In this document: in pieces, positions 8,519 to 16,865 of the stretch | Position numbering within the stretch: the first letter of the stretch is position 1 | Layout of the letters: every line of letters starts with the position of its first letter | Source: Paenibacillus sp. RUD330 | Lineage (GTDB): Bacteria > Bacillota > Bacilli > Paenibacillales > Paenibacillaceae | Direction of reading: 5' to 3' | DNA: 64,000 nt | Assembly: GCF_002243345.2 (NCBI RefSeq) | Contig: NZ_CP022655.2 | Location: 2,978,501-3,042,500, forward strand | The notes under the pieces: model-generated | What the model saw: only the letters and a program-made list of their open reading frames with translations | What the model was told of the DNA's origin: nothing | The model's database searches: none | Translations under genes and position numbers: made by a program

Positions 8519-8600
8519 CATCCGAATAAGTGAACGCATCGTATATTAATTAACGATTTGCATGGATGCTGGACATTACTCCGAAGGGAAGATGATTTCG

Positions 8601-9812
8601 ATGGCACAGACGATCGGCAACAAGCAGAAAATCTCGACCGGCATGATGTTTCTTTTGGCCGCAGCATGCGGACTGACCGCCGCAAACCTTTACTATTCCC
8701 AAACGCTAGTCGGTCCAATCAGCGCCGACCTCGGCCTTTCGTCCGGAGCGGCTGGACTTATCGTCACGATTACGCAAATCGGGTATGTCGCCGGCCTGCT
8801 GTTCATTGTTCCCATGAGCGACATGCTCGAGAATCGCCGTCTCATCGCAGGAGCGCTGTCTTTTGTCGTATTGGCCTTGCTTGGAGCCGCCTTTTCCCCC
8901 GGGCCCGTTCTTTTCATGGCCTCGGCGCTGATGATCGGCGTCGGCTCCGTCGTTGCGCAGATTCTAGTGCCCTTCGCAGCGTTCCTCTCCGCCGAAGAGC
9001 AGCGGGGACGCGTAGTCGGCAATGTCATGAGCGGGCTTCTGCTCGGCATTATGCTGGCTCGTCCGGCAGCGAGCCTCATAGCCGGTCTTTGGGGATGGCA
9101 AGCGATCTTCGCCTTCTCCGCCGGGCTGATGGCCTTGTTGGCCATCCTGCTCGCATCCATGCTTCCGGATCGCCGCCCCGTCCGGACGCTGGACTACGGA
9201 CAGCTGCTGGCCTCTCTGCTCCACCTGTTCAAAAACACCCCGATCCTTCGACGCCGCGCCTTCTATCAAGCCTTCCTGTTCGGTTCCTTCAGCTTGTTCT
9301 GGACGACGGTGCCTCTAAGATTGGCGGATGAATACGGTATGTCGCAAAAAGGCATCGCTCTGTTTGCATTGGTTGGCGTCGCAGGAGCCGTCGCAGCGCC
9401 AATTGCCGGCAGACTGGCAGACAGAGGGTGGACCCGGTCGCTGACGCTGGGAGCGATGTCCGTTGCCATCCTCTCGTTTCTCGTCCCCGCTCTCATCCAC
9501 GGCCGCTCCGGTTTCTCGCTGGCCTTGCTTTTCCTTGCAGCCATTACATTGGATATGGCCGTATCCGGGAACCTCGTCGTCGGTCAGAGGACGATCTACT
9601 CCTTGGGGAATGAAACGAGAGGAAGGTTGAACGGCCTTTTCATGGCCATCTTCTTTATCGGGGGAGCCGCGGGATCGTTCCTCGGCGGCTTGTCGTATGC
9701 GCATGGAGGCTGGGTGGCGACGGCCTGGCTCGGCGTCTCGCTTCCGTTGATCGCCCTTGTTTATTTCTTCACTGATTCCAGCTCACGGGGAACTGAACAT
9801 TCTCCACGATAG
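8601..9812 (+). CDS. MFS efflux transporter
   Basis: A drug-type major facilitator of about 403 residues with 12 predicted helices. Between helices 2 and 3 it has the motif-A-like loop 'PMSDMLENRR', and 'GRLADRGWTRS' is the equivalent loop in the second half. It resembles the YnfM-type putative drug exporters rather than sugar or nitrate permeases. Three in-frame ATG codons exist (8562, 8592, 8601); I choose 8601 because the only Shine-Dalgarno-like stretch (GAAGGGA) suits it best, at about 11 bases. The gene is divergent from a TetR repressor with an operator over its promoter, which supports inducible export of a toxic compound. The substrate is not known. Confidence 0.88.
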   Translation: MAQTIGNKQKISTGMMFLLAAACGLTAANLYYSQTLVGPISADLGLSSGAAGLIVTITQIGYVAGLLFIVPMSDMLENRRLIAGALSFVVLALLGAAFSPGPVLFMASALMIGVGSVVAQILVPFAAFLSAEEQRGRVVGNVMSGLLLGIMLARPAASLIAGLWGWQAIFAFSAGLMALLAILLASMLPDRRPVRTLDYGQLLASLLHLFKNTPILRRRAFYQAFLFGSFSLFWTTVPLRLADEYGMSQKGIALFALVGVAGAVAAPIAGRLADRGWTRSLTLGAMSVAILSFLVPALIHGRSGFSLALLFLAAITLDMAVSGNLVVGQRTIYSLGNETRGRLNGLFMAIFFIGGAAGSFLGGLSYAHGGWVATAWLGVSLPLIALVYFFTDSSSRGTEHSPR

Positions 9813-9822
9813 ACAAAGAAAA

Positions 9823-9854
9823 GACAGCGAGCCGCCGCAAGGGGGCCCGCTGTC
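9823..9854 (-). terminator. Terminator of the germination operon
   Basis: GACAGCG and CGCTGTC arms enclose a short inner GCC/GGC stem; the minus-strand transcript then runs into TTTTCTTTGT. It lies 60 bases after the small membrane gene. Confidence 0.7.
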
Positions 9855-9914
9855 GAAACGGCGCGCTTCGCTTATCGATCCCGCTGCCTGCCGGCCTCGA
9901 TTGTTCCGGCTGCC

Positions 9915-10097
9915 TCAGCCTTCCTTGATCAACGTGATGGCCACCGGCAAGATCAAGGCCGAAGCGGCCAGAAGCGCGGACATGACCGCCCCCCTGTAGT
10001 TTTTTTGCCTCCACAGCGACGTCATCAGGCTTCCGGCAAATACACATGCCCATAGGGACAACAGCGCAATGAACACGATCTTGATGTTTTGGATCAT
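9915..10097 (-). CDS. Small two-helix membrane protein of the ger operon
   Basis: A 60-residue protein (MIQNIKIVFIALLS...) with two hydrophobic segments, about residues 4-25 and 37-56, separated by a basic loop 'WRQKNYRG'. It begins three bases after the stop codon of the GerC-type gene, so translation is likely coupled, and it is followed by the operon terminator. Small fourth genes (GerD-like or 'gerXD' membrane peptides) occur in some Bacillales germination operons, and two-helix proteins can tune receptor function, but I cannot match this one to a named family. Its role in germination is inferred from position only. Confidence 0.7.
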   Translation of the reverse strand: MIQNIKIVFIALLSLWACVFAGSLMTSLWRQKNYRGAVMSALLAASALILPVAITLIKEG

Positions 10098-10099
10098 TT

Positions 10100-11389
10100 C
10101 TAGTTCATTTTGTCTCCTTCCACGGCGGGTCCGACCTGATCTCCATGCCTGCGCATCTGAAACCGGATATCCAGCCGATATTTGGCGTCCTTGATATGGT
10201 CCCTCCATTTATAGGCATACCATTCCTTCAGCGTGGGGAAGGTCCTGCGGACGCGATTGCCGATATGGAAGCAATCCGTGCTCCATTGATGCATCGTCTT
10301 GTCCAGCATTTTGGACGCGCGCTCTCTCAGCTGCTCTTCCACGGAAGCTTCAAGCATGACCTGATTGCGCGGAAGCGTATAATCCAGCTCCGAGAACGAG
10401 CCGATCAGGTCCCCCTCCATCCGCACCTTGAAGAACACCTGAACCTCGTCGCCGCGCCTCTCGATGCGGATGTCGGGCTTCTTCTGCGCGCTCATGATGA
10501 TGCTCATCGTAAGCTTCTTTTCGGATGGATCGCGAAATTCCAGCGTCGTCTTCTCGAACTCTCCGCGGAGCATGTTCAGCATGACCGTCTCGTAGGCCGT
10601 AAGGAAGCCGGCCATCCTTTGCCCCCGGTATACCGCGCTGCCGAAAAAGTCGATCGGCGTCTCGCCCGACCTGTGCGGCTCCCCTGCGTACTCGTCCTCC
10701 GTCATCGGCTGCGCGGTATCCCGGTTCTCCGAGCTCCCATCCGGAATTCGGGCTTTCCCCTTCTCGATGTCGGAGCGCGCTGCCGACAAGATCGTCGTCG
10801 CGCCCGTCCCAGGCTGCTCCATGTCGACGATGAAATCATGGAACCGGGAGTGATGGGGAGTCACCGCGCCGATATTATGAGGATCCAGCTCCAGCTCGAA
10901 CCAGAGGTTGATGTCCTTCTCCATCCTGGGCTTGATGGAATGGATGAACGTATCCGCTCTTCCTTTTGTCGTAATGACGTTGACGGTTCTCCTGAACTCA
11001 TCGTTGCGCACGACCTCGCCCATGACCGGCATGATGCCTTTGCGGGCAAGGCTTTCCCCGAGAACGAACACTTTGGAGTGGATCAGGGTCAGCCTGCGGG
11101 CGACATAGCTCTGGCTCGTCATGAGCGCCGCGGTGAGATTGGATGCCTCCTGCGAAAAAACGTCGACGATCTTGTCGCTGCCGCCGGATGTGTCTCCGCC
11201 TGCGGCGGCATTGCTTGACTTCGGCATGGCAACCGCGAACGTATAAATGAAATCGTTGCTCGGCCCCGGGTCGACGCCGACAGCCATGATGAAGGCCATG
11301 TTCTCGGGATCTAGCCGGTCCCAGCATCCGGACAGCAAAGGCAGGCTTGCAATCGGCAGGCACAGGAAAGCCCGCAGCAACCGCTTCAT
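10100..11389 (-). CDS. Ger(x)C-family spore germination lipoprotein
   Basis: A 429-residue lipoprotein: a signal peptide ends in the lipobox LLSG-Cys22, and the body has the GerAC pattern 'LDPENMAFIMAVGVD' at the start and a C-terminal domain with 'DYTLPRNQVMLEASVEEQL...'. GerAC-type subunits sit on the outer face of the spore inner membrane and, with the A and B subunits, form the nutrient receptor. The ATG at 11389 overlaps the GerB stop codon as ATGA; longer in-frame reading upstream is antisense/out-of-frame noise within gerB. The middle has a hydrophilic insertion (about residues 170-250) of low similarity to what I recall for the family. Confidence 0.93.
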   Translation of the reverse strand: MKRLLRAFLCLPIASLPLLSGCWDRLDPENMAFIMAVGVDPGPSNDFIYTFAVAMPKSSNAAAGGDTSGGSDKIVDVFSQEASNLTAALMTSQSYVARRLTLIHSKVFVLGESLARKGIMPVMGEVVRNDEFRRTVNVITTKGRADTFIHSIKPRMEKDINLWFELELDPHNIGAVTPHHSRFHDFIVDMEQPGTGATTILSAARSDIEKGKARIPDGSSENRDTAQPMTEDEYAGEPHRSGETPIDFFGSAVYRGQRMAGFLTAYETVMLNMLRGEFEKTTLEFRDPSEKKLTMSIIMSAQKKPDIRIERRGDEVQVFFKVRMEGDLIGSFSELDYTLPRNQVMLEASVEEQLRERASKMLDKTMHQWSTDCFHIGNRVRRTFPTLKEWYAYKWRDHIKDAKYRLDIRFQMRRHGDQVGPAVEGDKMN

Positions 11390-12486
11390 GCCTGCCTCCC
11401 CTTGAGCTTGGTCCTGATCATGCCGAGAAGCCAAGTCAGCATCGGAATGCCGATCGAGACGAGCGAGCCGTACGTCCTCAGGAATTGCCCGTCCCATGAG
11501 ACCGCCTCCATCTCGCTGCCGGGAATGATCGAGCAGGCATAGACGAGCAGCGCCAGCGGGAAGATGACCGGCTGGATTTTGGGCAGCTTCATTACTTGGG
11601 ACAGAGTCGCCGCCGAGCAGTACAAGCCGATGGCCAGCTTCATGACGGCGCAGATCAGCCAAGCGATGAGGAACACGCTTTCCAGCCTCTGGATCCATCT
11701 GCCGAAGATGACGAGCCGGCTGAGCTCGAACATCGGCACGTTCAGCCGAACGGCTGTCGGGTAAGGAAAGACGAACAAATACACGAATGTGGTGATGAAA
11801 ATCGTGAAAGCCGATACTCCCATGCACCACCAGGCCGCCTTTCCCCATTGCCCCTTTTTCCGCAGCCGCGGAAGCAGAAACCCGAACACGAGCATTTCCG
11901 AGAACAAGGAGCTCTTCACCAAGCCGAGGGAAAGGACCCTCGTGCGCCCCGTTCCCCAGAAGGGCTGCAAGGCGTTCGGCTCGAAATGGGTCATCAAGCC
12001 GCCGAGGAGCACGACGACGACGCTTGCGACGATCAAGCCTGCGGCCGACCAGCAGAATCGGCCTATTCCTTCAAGCCCTGCATAAGCGACGACAGCGATC
12101 GGAATCAGCATGGCGATCATGATGATGTTCATCGGCGTGCGCGGCAGGATATCCGAGGCCAGCAGCTCCGAGAACTCGCGGAGAACGAGAAACGTAATGG
12201 CGAAGAAAAAGCTGAAATAGACGAGATTCCATGCCGTCCCCAGCCACGGTCCCCATATTTCCTCCGTCGCCTCGATCAGCGTCGAGCCTCCCGAAGCATG
12301 GCGCAGGACGCCCCGGATCGCCCACCAGGTTAGCGGACAGAGCAAGGCGGCGATGAGCGCGATGATCCAGCCGGCCGTCCCGCCGGATTCCGCCAGCGAT
12401 CTCTGAAACGGCAGGAAAATCTTGGCAATGATGAAGATAATCCCGATGGAGGCGGCTTCACGCACGCCGATATGATGCGTATTCAA
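11386..12486 (-). CDS. GerAB-type germination permease-like subunit
   Basis: A 366-residue, ten-helix membrane protein of the spore germination branch of the amino acid-polyamine-organocation superfamily. The start, 'IGVREAASIGIIFIIAKIFL', and the later 'WNLVYFSFFFAITFLVLREF' are typical. GerAB subunits bind the germinant (amino acid, sugar or nucleoside) in a membrane pocket. It overlaps the gerA stop by four bases and the gerC start by four bases, so all three are translationally coupled. The specific germinant cannot be read from the sequence. Confidence 0.94.
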   Translation of the reverse strand: MNTHHIGVREAASIGIIFIIAKIFLPFQRSLAESGGTAGWIIALIAALLCPLTWWAIRGVLRHASGGSTLIEATEEIWGPWLGTAWNLVYFSFFFAITFLVLREFSELLASDILPRTPMNIIMIAMLIPIAVVAYAGLEGIGRFCWSAAGLIVASVVVVLLGGLMTHFEPNALQPFWGTGRTRVLSLGLVKSSLFSEMLVFGFLLPRLRKKGQWGKAAWWCMGVSAFTIFITTFVYLFVFPYPTAVRLNVPMFELSRLVIFGRWIQRLESVFLIAWLICAVMKLAIGLYCSAATLSQVMKLPKIQPVIFPLALLVYACSIIPGSEMEAVSWDGQFLRTYGSLVSIGIPMLTWLLGMIRTKLKGRQA

Positions 12487-14171
12487 GCGGAATCCCCTCC
12501 TTTGACGGGAGCGGCTTCCATGCTTCCGTCTCCGCTGCGCTCATCCGGAATTTTATCCATGTCCTGCGGATGGATCGAGATCGGCCGCTTCGTCTGCTTT
12601 TTCAAGGGAGCCCGGATCAGCGTATCCCTGCTCGGGCGGCGGGGGGAGAGAGGCGACAGGCTCGGCACTCCGAACCGGTTGCCCGACATCCAGTACGTCC
12701 ACAGCATGATGGACAGCAGGATGACGCCGACCAGGCCGAGGAACGAGGCGCAGGCCAAATAGACGAATCTCAGGATGCGCGTCGTGAATTGCATGTTGTA
12801 GTTCGGGATCGTATAGGAGGCCAGCGCCGTAGCCGAGGTGATGATGACGATGATCGGGCTGACGATATTCGCTTGAACCGCGGCTTGCCCGAGAATCAGC
12901 GCTCCGACGATGCCGATGGTCGGACCGATGACGCTCGGGATGCGGACGCCGGCTTCCCGGATCAGCTCGAACATCGATTCCAGCAGGAAGGCTTCGGCCG
13001 AGACGGGAAGCGGCACGGATTCGCGGGTGCCGGCAATGGCGAGCACGAGTGTCGTCGGAATCATCTCATGGTGATAATTGGCGATGGCCACATAGAGAGC
13101 CGGCAAGTAGAGGGACATGAAAAAGCCGACCGTCCGCACGATCCGCAAAAAGGTGCTGTAATGCCAGCGCAGATAGGCGTCTTCGGCCGTCTGCAGAAAC
13201 AACGGAAACTGGGCGGGCACGATCAGCGCGAACGGAGAATTGTCCACCAGGATGCCGACGAAGCCGTCGGCCAGCTGAGCCGCCGTCCGGTCGGGCCTCT
13301 CCGTGCTGAGAATGCCGGGGTAGATGGAATTGGGATGGTCCTCGATCAATTGCTCCACCATCCCGCTGTCGCCGATGTAATCGATGTCGATAGCGGCTAT
13401 GCGACGGCGCACCTCGTTCACGAGCTCCTCGTTGGCGATCGACTTCAAGTAGACGAAGGAAATCCGCGTTCTCGAGAGGCTGCCTGCCACTCCCGACTCG
13501 ACGATGAGATCTGGCGTGCTCAGCCGGCGCCGGATCAAGGATATGTTCGTGCGGATATCCTCCGTGAAGCCTACTTGGGGGCCGAGCACGACATTCTCGG
13601 TTTTGGGAGCCTCCAGCGCCCGCTTCTCCATGCCCTCGACATCCAGAATTCCCGCCGAGCCGGCGCCGTCGACGAGCACGACCGCCGAGCCGATGACGAT
13701 GGCGTCCGCGATATCTCCCATTCGGTGGGAGAATTCCATTTCTCCGTTCGTAAAAACGGAAGCGGCCATGTCCAACGCATCGGCCTCGTCTTCCGGAAGA
13801 TCGGCTTCCACCAGCGGCGAGATGACCGTCCGGCTCAGATGCTGCCATTCAATCAGGCTGTCGAGGTATACGACCATCCCCGGTCTCGACTGCTTGCCCA
13901 ATGAAATCGAACGGAAGATGAGTCCGCTGTTGAGCGGATAGGAAAAATGCCTCTTCAGCCACGCGACATTCTCCTCCAGCTTGTCATGCAGAAGCAGCGG
14001 ATTTCCTTCCTTATCCAACAGCGGCGGGACCAAGGGAAGCGCCGCTGCAGAAGACGGAGGCTCTGCCTGCGACTCTCCGTCCCCCTCCCAGCTCCCGAGA
14101 GAGAAGGATTTGGAAGGCTCGTTCGACAGATCCGCGACGACATATTTTTTCAGCTTTGCCCATCCCTTCAT
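12483..14171 (-). CDS. GerAA-type germinant receptor subunit
   Basis: A 562-residue protein of the GerA family: a soluble N-terminal half followed by about five membrane helices from residue 310 on. 'RLSTPDLIVESGVAGSLSRT' and the proline-rich 'ESVPLPVSAEAFLLESMFEL' block are family signatures. Recent work on GerAA places it as the ion-channel-forming subunit of the receptor. Compared with typical members there is a Ser/Pro-rich segment near residues 22-50 and a basic C-terminal tail ('RRPSRDTLIRAPLKKQTKR'). It is the first gene of the operon, behind a sigma-G-like promoter. Confidence 0.94.
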   Translation of the reverse strand: MKGWAKLKKYVVADLSNEPSKSFSLGSWEGDGESQAEPPSSAAALPLVPPLLDKEGNPLLLHDKLEENVAWLKRHFSYPLNSGLIFRSISLGKQSRPGMVVYLDSLIEWQHLSRTVISPLVEADLPEDEADALDMAASVFTNGEMEFSHRMGDIADAIVIGSAVVLVDGAGSAGILDVEGMEKRALEAPKTENVVLGPQVGFTEDIRTNISLIRRRLSTPDLIVESGVAGSLSRTRISFVYLKSIANEELVNEVRRRIAAIDIDYIGDSGMVEQLIEDHPNSIYPGILSTERPDRTAAQLADGFVGILVDNSPFALIVPAQFPLFLQTAEDAYLRWHYSTFLRIVRTVGFFMSLYLPALYVAIANYHHEMIPTTLVLAIAGTRESVPLPVSAEAFLLESMFELIREAGVRIPSVIGPTIGIVGALILGQAAVQANIVSPIIVIITSATALASYTIPNYNMQFTTRILRFVYLACASFLGLVGVILLSIMLWTYWMSGNRFGVPSLSPLSPRRPSRDTLIRAPLKKQTKRPISIHPQDMDKIPDERSGDGSMEAAPVKGGDSA

Positions 14172-14237
14172 TTCGCTTCACCCCCTGGTTGGCAAGCCTT
14201 CAGAAACTTACCTGTTTTTCGGCCGACTGGATAAAGA

Positions 14238-14267
14238 TAACATCTGCTTGGAATGCCGATTTTATTC
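14238..14267 (-). promoter_or_regulatory. Sigma-G-like forespore promoter of the ger operon
   Basis: On the minus strand GAATA (14267-14263), 18 bases, GATGTTA (14244-14238). The Bacillus sigma-G consensus is GNATR, N18, CATNNTA; only the first base of the -10 differs. It lies 67 bases before gerA, where forespore expression is expected. Confidence 0.55.
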
Positions 14268-14406
14268 CCATCTTCCCGATAAGTCTGAGGCGGCCGGCAT
14301 CTGCAAGACCTGAAGAGGCCCTCCTAAGGGATTGGAGAGCAGCATATCGGATGTGAGCCCATGGTAAAAAGAGGTGTCATCAATAACAAGGAGATGAAAG
14401 CACGGC

Positions 14407-14436
14407 AAAAAGCCGACCTCATTGCTGAGGTCGGCT
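14407..14436 (-). terminator. Terminator after nos
   Basis: A perfect 11-base stem (AGCCGACCTCA / TGAGGTCGGCT, loop TTGC) is followed by a T-run on the minus strand, 23 bases beyond the nos stop codon. Confidence 0.9.
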
Positions 14437-14459
14437 GGCTATTGGTTGCATCGCGGCAG

Positions 14460-15695
14460 CTAGCTGCCGCCGCTGACGTGAAAGGGACAGCCGCTCCTGC
14501 CTCCTGCCGCCTCGGCGTAGAGAGGCGGCTGCGCTGCTCCCGAAGATTCCGGCGGAGCCGGACGGGCAGCAGAGGTGCCTGCGCGCACCCAGGCCGGCGG
14601 CTGATAGCTCAGGCTTGGGCTGAGATCGTATTCCTGCATGGCGCTGTCATGCCATACCGCAGTAGCCGCAGGCGATATCGGCGGGATGAGCCAGCTCCAG
14701 CGCGCGGACACGTCCCTGCCCTGCTCCCGTTCCTGCTGCTGGAAGCGCATGAATTGGTCCGCCGCCGTATGATGGTCCACGATGCTGACTCCGTCCCGCT
14801 TGAAGGAATGGAGGACGGCCAGGTTCAGCTCCACCAGCGCCCGGTCCTTCCACAGCGTCGTGTTGCTGCTGCGGTCGAGGCCGAGGGCGTCGGCAACGTC
14901 GGGAAGCCTGTCGTACCGGCCGGCGTCCGCGAAATTGCGGGCGCCGATCTCCGTTTCCATGTACCAGCCGTTGAACGGAGCGGCCGGATACTGGATGCCG
15001 CCGATCTCGAGGCTCATGTCGGATATGACCGGCACGGCATACCACCGAAGGCCCAGAGAATCCAAAGCAGACGTCTCGGGATGGCGGATCTCGACTTCCT
15101 GAACCAGATGCGGCGGAATCTCATACAGCTTCGGCTCCCTGGCTCCGATGCCGATCACGAGCGGCAGCACGTCGAAGTCGCCTCCGCTTCCTTTCCATCC
15201 GAGACTCAGGCATATGGACGTGAACTCGTCGGATGCCGGATCGCCGCGGCGCGGCGAGGAGCCGTCCGGCGAAGGATATCCCGCATACCGGATGAGCTGG
15301 TGGTTCCAGATGGATATCTCTTCCGAGCCTTCCGAGCGGCTGCGGAACACCGTCATGAGCGGGCGGATCCTGCCTTCCGCTCCCGCCTTCTCCAGATGGC
15401 GGAACAGGCATTCGGCCACCTCGTCCTCTGTGGATGCATGGCGGGCATCGATCACTTCGAGGGAATTCCAGAACAGGCGGCCGATGCAGCGGCTGTTGTT
15501 GCGCCAGGCCGCCTTGCCGCCATAAACCAGCTCCTCCGCCGTATGGTCATAACCGCCCGTCCGGCGTATGGCGGAGAGGACCTCCCGGATCCGCTCCTCC
15601 GCCTCCGCGGGCGGCTTGTCCCTCTCCCCGAAATACCGGCGCAGAAAGGATTCCGCCTCCCGGCATACCGTGTCCATGCCCTCCATGCTGCTCAT
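14460..15695 (-). CDS. nos: Bacterial nitric oxide synthase oxygenase
   Basis: A 411-residue haem enzyme that makes NO from L-arginine in the cytoplasm, taking electrons from a general flavodoxin or reductase because bacterial NOS has no reductase domain. 'AAWRNNSRCIGRLFW' contains the haem-ligand Cys70, and 'FNGWYMETEIGARNFAD' with its Glu is the arginine site; 'RFQQQEREQGRDVSARWSWLIPPIS' covers the pterin/haem side. Typical Bacillus NOS is about 360 residues, so this one has an extra C-terminal tail of about 45 residues rich in Pro, Ala, Ser and Gly that contains one Cys ('GCPFHVSGG'). The start is five bases after the ecsC-like stop codon. In Bacillus NO protects against oxidative stress and some antibiotics. 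Confidence 0.95.
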   Translation of the reverse strand: MSSMEGMDTVCREAESFLRRYFGERDKPPAEAEERIREVLSAIRRTGGYDHTAEELVYGGKAAWRNNSRCIGRLFWNSLEVIDARHASTEDEVAECLFRHLEKAGAEGRIRPLMTVFRSRSEGSEEISIWNHQLIRYAGYPSPDGSSPRRGDPASDEFTSICLSLGWKGSGGDFDVLPLVIGIGAREPKLYEIPPHLVQEVEIRHPETSALDSLGLRWYAVPVISDMSLEIGGIQYPAAPFNGWYMETEIGARNFADAGRYDRLPDVADALGLDRSSNTTLWKDRALVELNLAVLHSFKRDGVSIVDHHTAADQFMRFQQQEREQGRDVSARWSWLIPPISPAATAVWHDSAMQEYDLSPSLSYQPPAWVRAGTSAARPAPPESSGAAQPPLYAEAAGGRSGCPFHVSGGS

Positions 15696-15700
15696 GCTGT

Positions 15701-16525
15701 CTATTCCCCGCTTTCAGCCAGTCTGGCCAGAATTCTCCGCTTCCGGTACAGCATCTCCGCCGCTTCGGTCACGTCCTTCAGCATCCCCCGGTTCGTGTAG
15801 GCTCCGAAAAAGATGCCCGCGACGGGAATCGCCTGAAGCAGCTTTTTCCAGCCCCAGTTGTCGCGGTACACGCTGATGACTTCCCTCCATCCCTGGATGC
15901 GGGAAATCGCGGCTTGGGCGGCTTCCTCCCCGGCCGATGCCTGTTGATTGATCTCTTCCAGAATAGCACGTTTCCCGACAATATCCGAGGATGCGAATTG
16001 CATGACCTTGACCGTGAAGATCCGCTCTTCCTTGAGCGTCGGGTCAAAGCCGTACGACAGGCCGATTTCCTGGATCGCCTTGAGCGAAAGGCCGAGCACG
16101 GCCGGAATGTCCACGGCGAGCGTGAAGATCCCCCCGATGCCGGTCGTCGCGCCTTGCGCCGTCGCGAACAGCGTCCTCTCGCCGGCGAGCTTCCGGGCCG
16201 CCTCGTCCATGACCGCCAGCGAGTAAGGGCCCGTCTCCGGTCCGCCGCGCTTCGCATTCGAAGATGCCAGCAGCTGCCCGACCTTCCGGCCGGCGACCAG
16301 ATACTTTCCTCCGTTCTGTATATATCCGCCGAGCTCGTCCAGCGCGACGCCCAGCTTCTCATGAATGATTCTGGGGGTGATCTTGTCGAGCATCTTGAAC
16401 GGCAGCCGCGACAGCCGGTCCCAGATCATCAGGTTTTTTTGATCCTTTTCCCATTTCTCCACTTCAGCCAAGGCCGATTTCAATTGCGCAGCCGTCTCGA
16501 GGCCGCCTCCCGCATGAATGGACAT
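15701..16525 (-). CDS. EcsC-family protein
   Basis: A 274-residue protein of the EcsC family, recognised by 'DIPAVLGLSLKAIQEIGLSYGFD' (about residues 140-162) and the 'ATTGIGGIFTLAVD' glycine-rich hydrophobic stretch before it. EcsC is the third gene of the Bacillus ecsABC operon, of unknown biochemical role; stand-alone paralogues like this one are common. The start is the ATG at 16525: AAGGAGG sits ten bases upstream, while an in-frame TTG nine bases earlier is too close to it. It is followed after five bases by nos, so the two are one unit. The pairing may be chance or may mean a membrane-linked role in NO metabolism. Confidence 0.88.
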   Translation of the reverse strand: MSIHAGGGLETAAQLKSALAEVEKWEKDQKNLMIWDRLSRLPFKMLDKITPRIIHEKLGVALDELGGYIQNGGKYLVAGRKVGQLLASSNAKRGGPETGPYSLAVMDEAARKLAGERTLFATAQGATTGIGGIFTLAVDIPAVLGLSLKAIQEIGLSYGFDPTLKEERIFTVKVMQFASSDIVGKRAILEEINQQASAGEEAAQAAISRIQGWREVISVYRDNWGWKKLLQAIPVAGIFFGAYTNRGMLKDVTEAAEMLYRKRRILARLAESGE

Positions 16526-16672
16526 CAGAGCCAATCCTCCTTGTGTGCAACGCTTGCCTGCTGCGGACGGATCGCCGGCGGACCTGCCGGCTCATCCCGC
16601 TCTCCAAGTACGGAGAAGCCGCCATCCAGGTTGCGGTTATGCTTTTTTTACCCGGAAACCAACCCGGCAATC

Positions 16673-16742
16673 CATGCGGCAAGCTGCAGAAGCGAAAAAG
16701 CCATGCGGCAAGCTGCGGAAGCGAAAAAGCCATGCCTCAAGC
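16673..16742. repeat. 29-base tandem repeat between ecsC and the helicase gene
   Basis: Two copies (16673-16701 and 16702-16730) of a unit starting CATGCGGCAAGCTGC and ending GAAGCGAAAAAGC differ at one base; a third, degenerate copy begins at 16731 (CATGCCTCAAGC). The remaining 16526-16865 gap has no gene I can support. The repeats contain no long dyad and no spacer, so they are not a CRISPR array. Confidence 0.8.
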
Positions 16743-16865
16743 CTGAGGGTTCCCAGGCTGAAGACACAGCGTGTCGATGGCTGACGCGGAACGGATGCGC
16801 TCATCGCTCCAAGCGGAATCCTGTCGGCTCGGGGAGCTCCGCCCAACGGCTGGAGCAGAACGCCA

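Noticed and set aside
11390-11848. N-terminal extension of the GerC-type gene
   Set aside because: It lies out of frame inside gerB; the ATGA junction, the lipobox and the family N terminus fix the start at 11389.
16673-16742. CRISPR array
   Set aside because: The two 29-base units are directly abutted without spacers and there are no cas genes.
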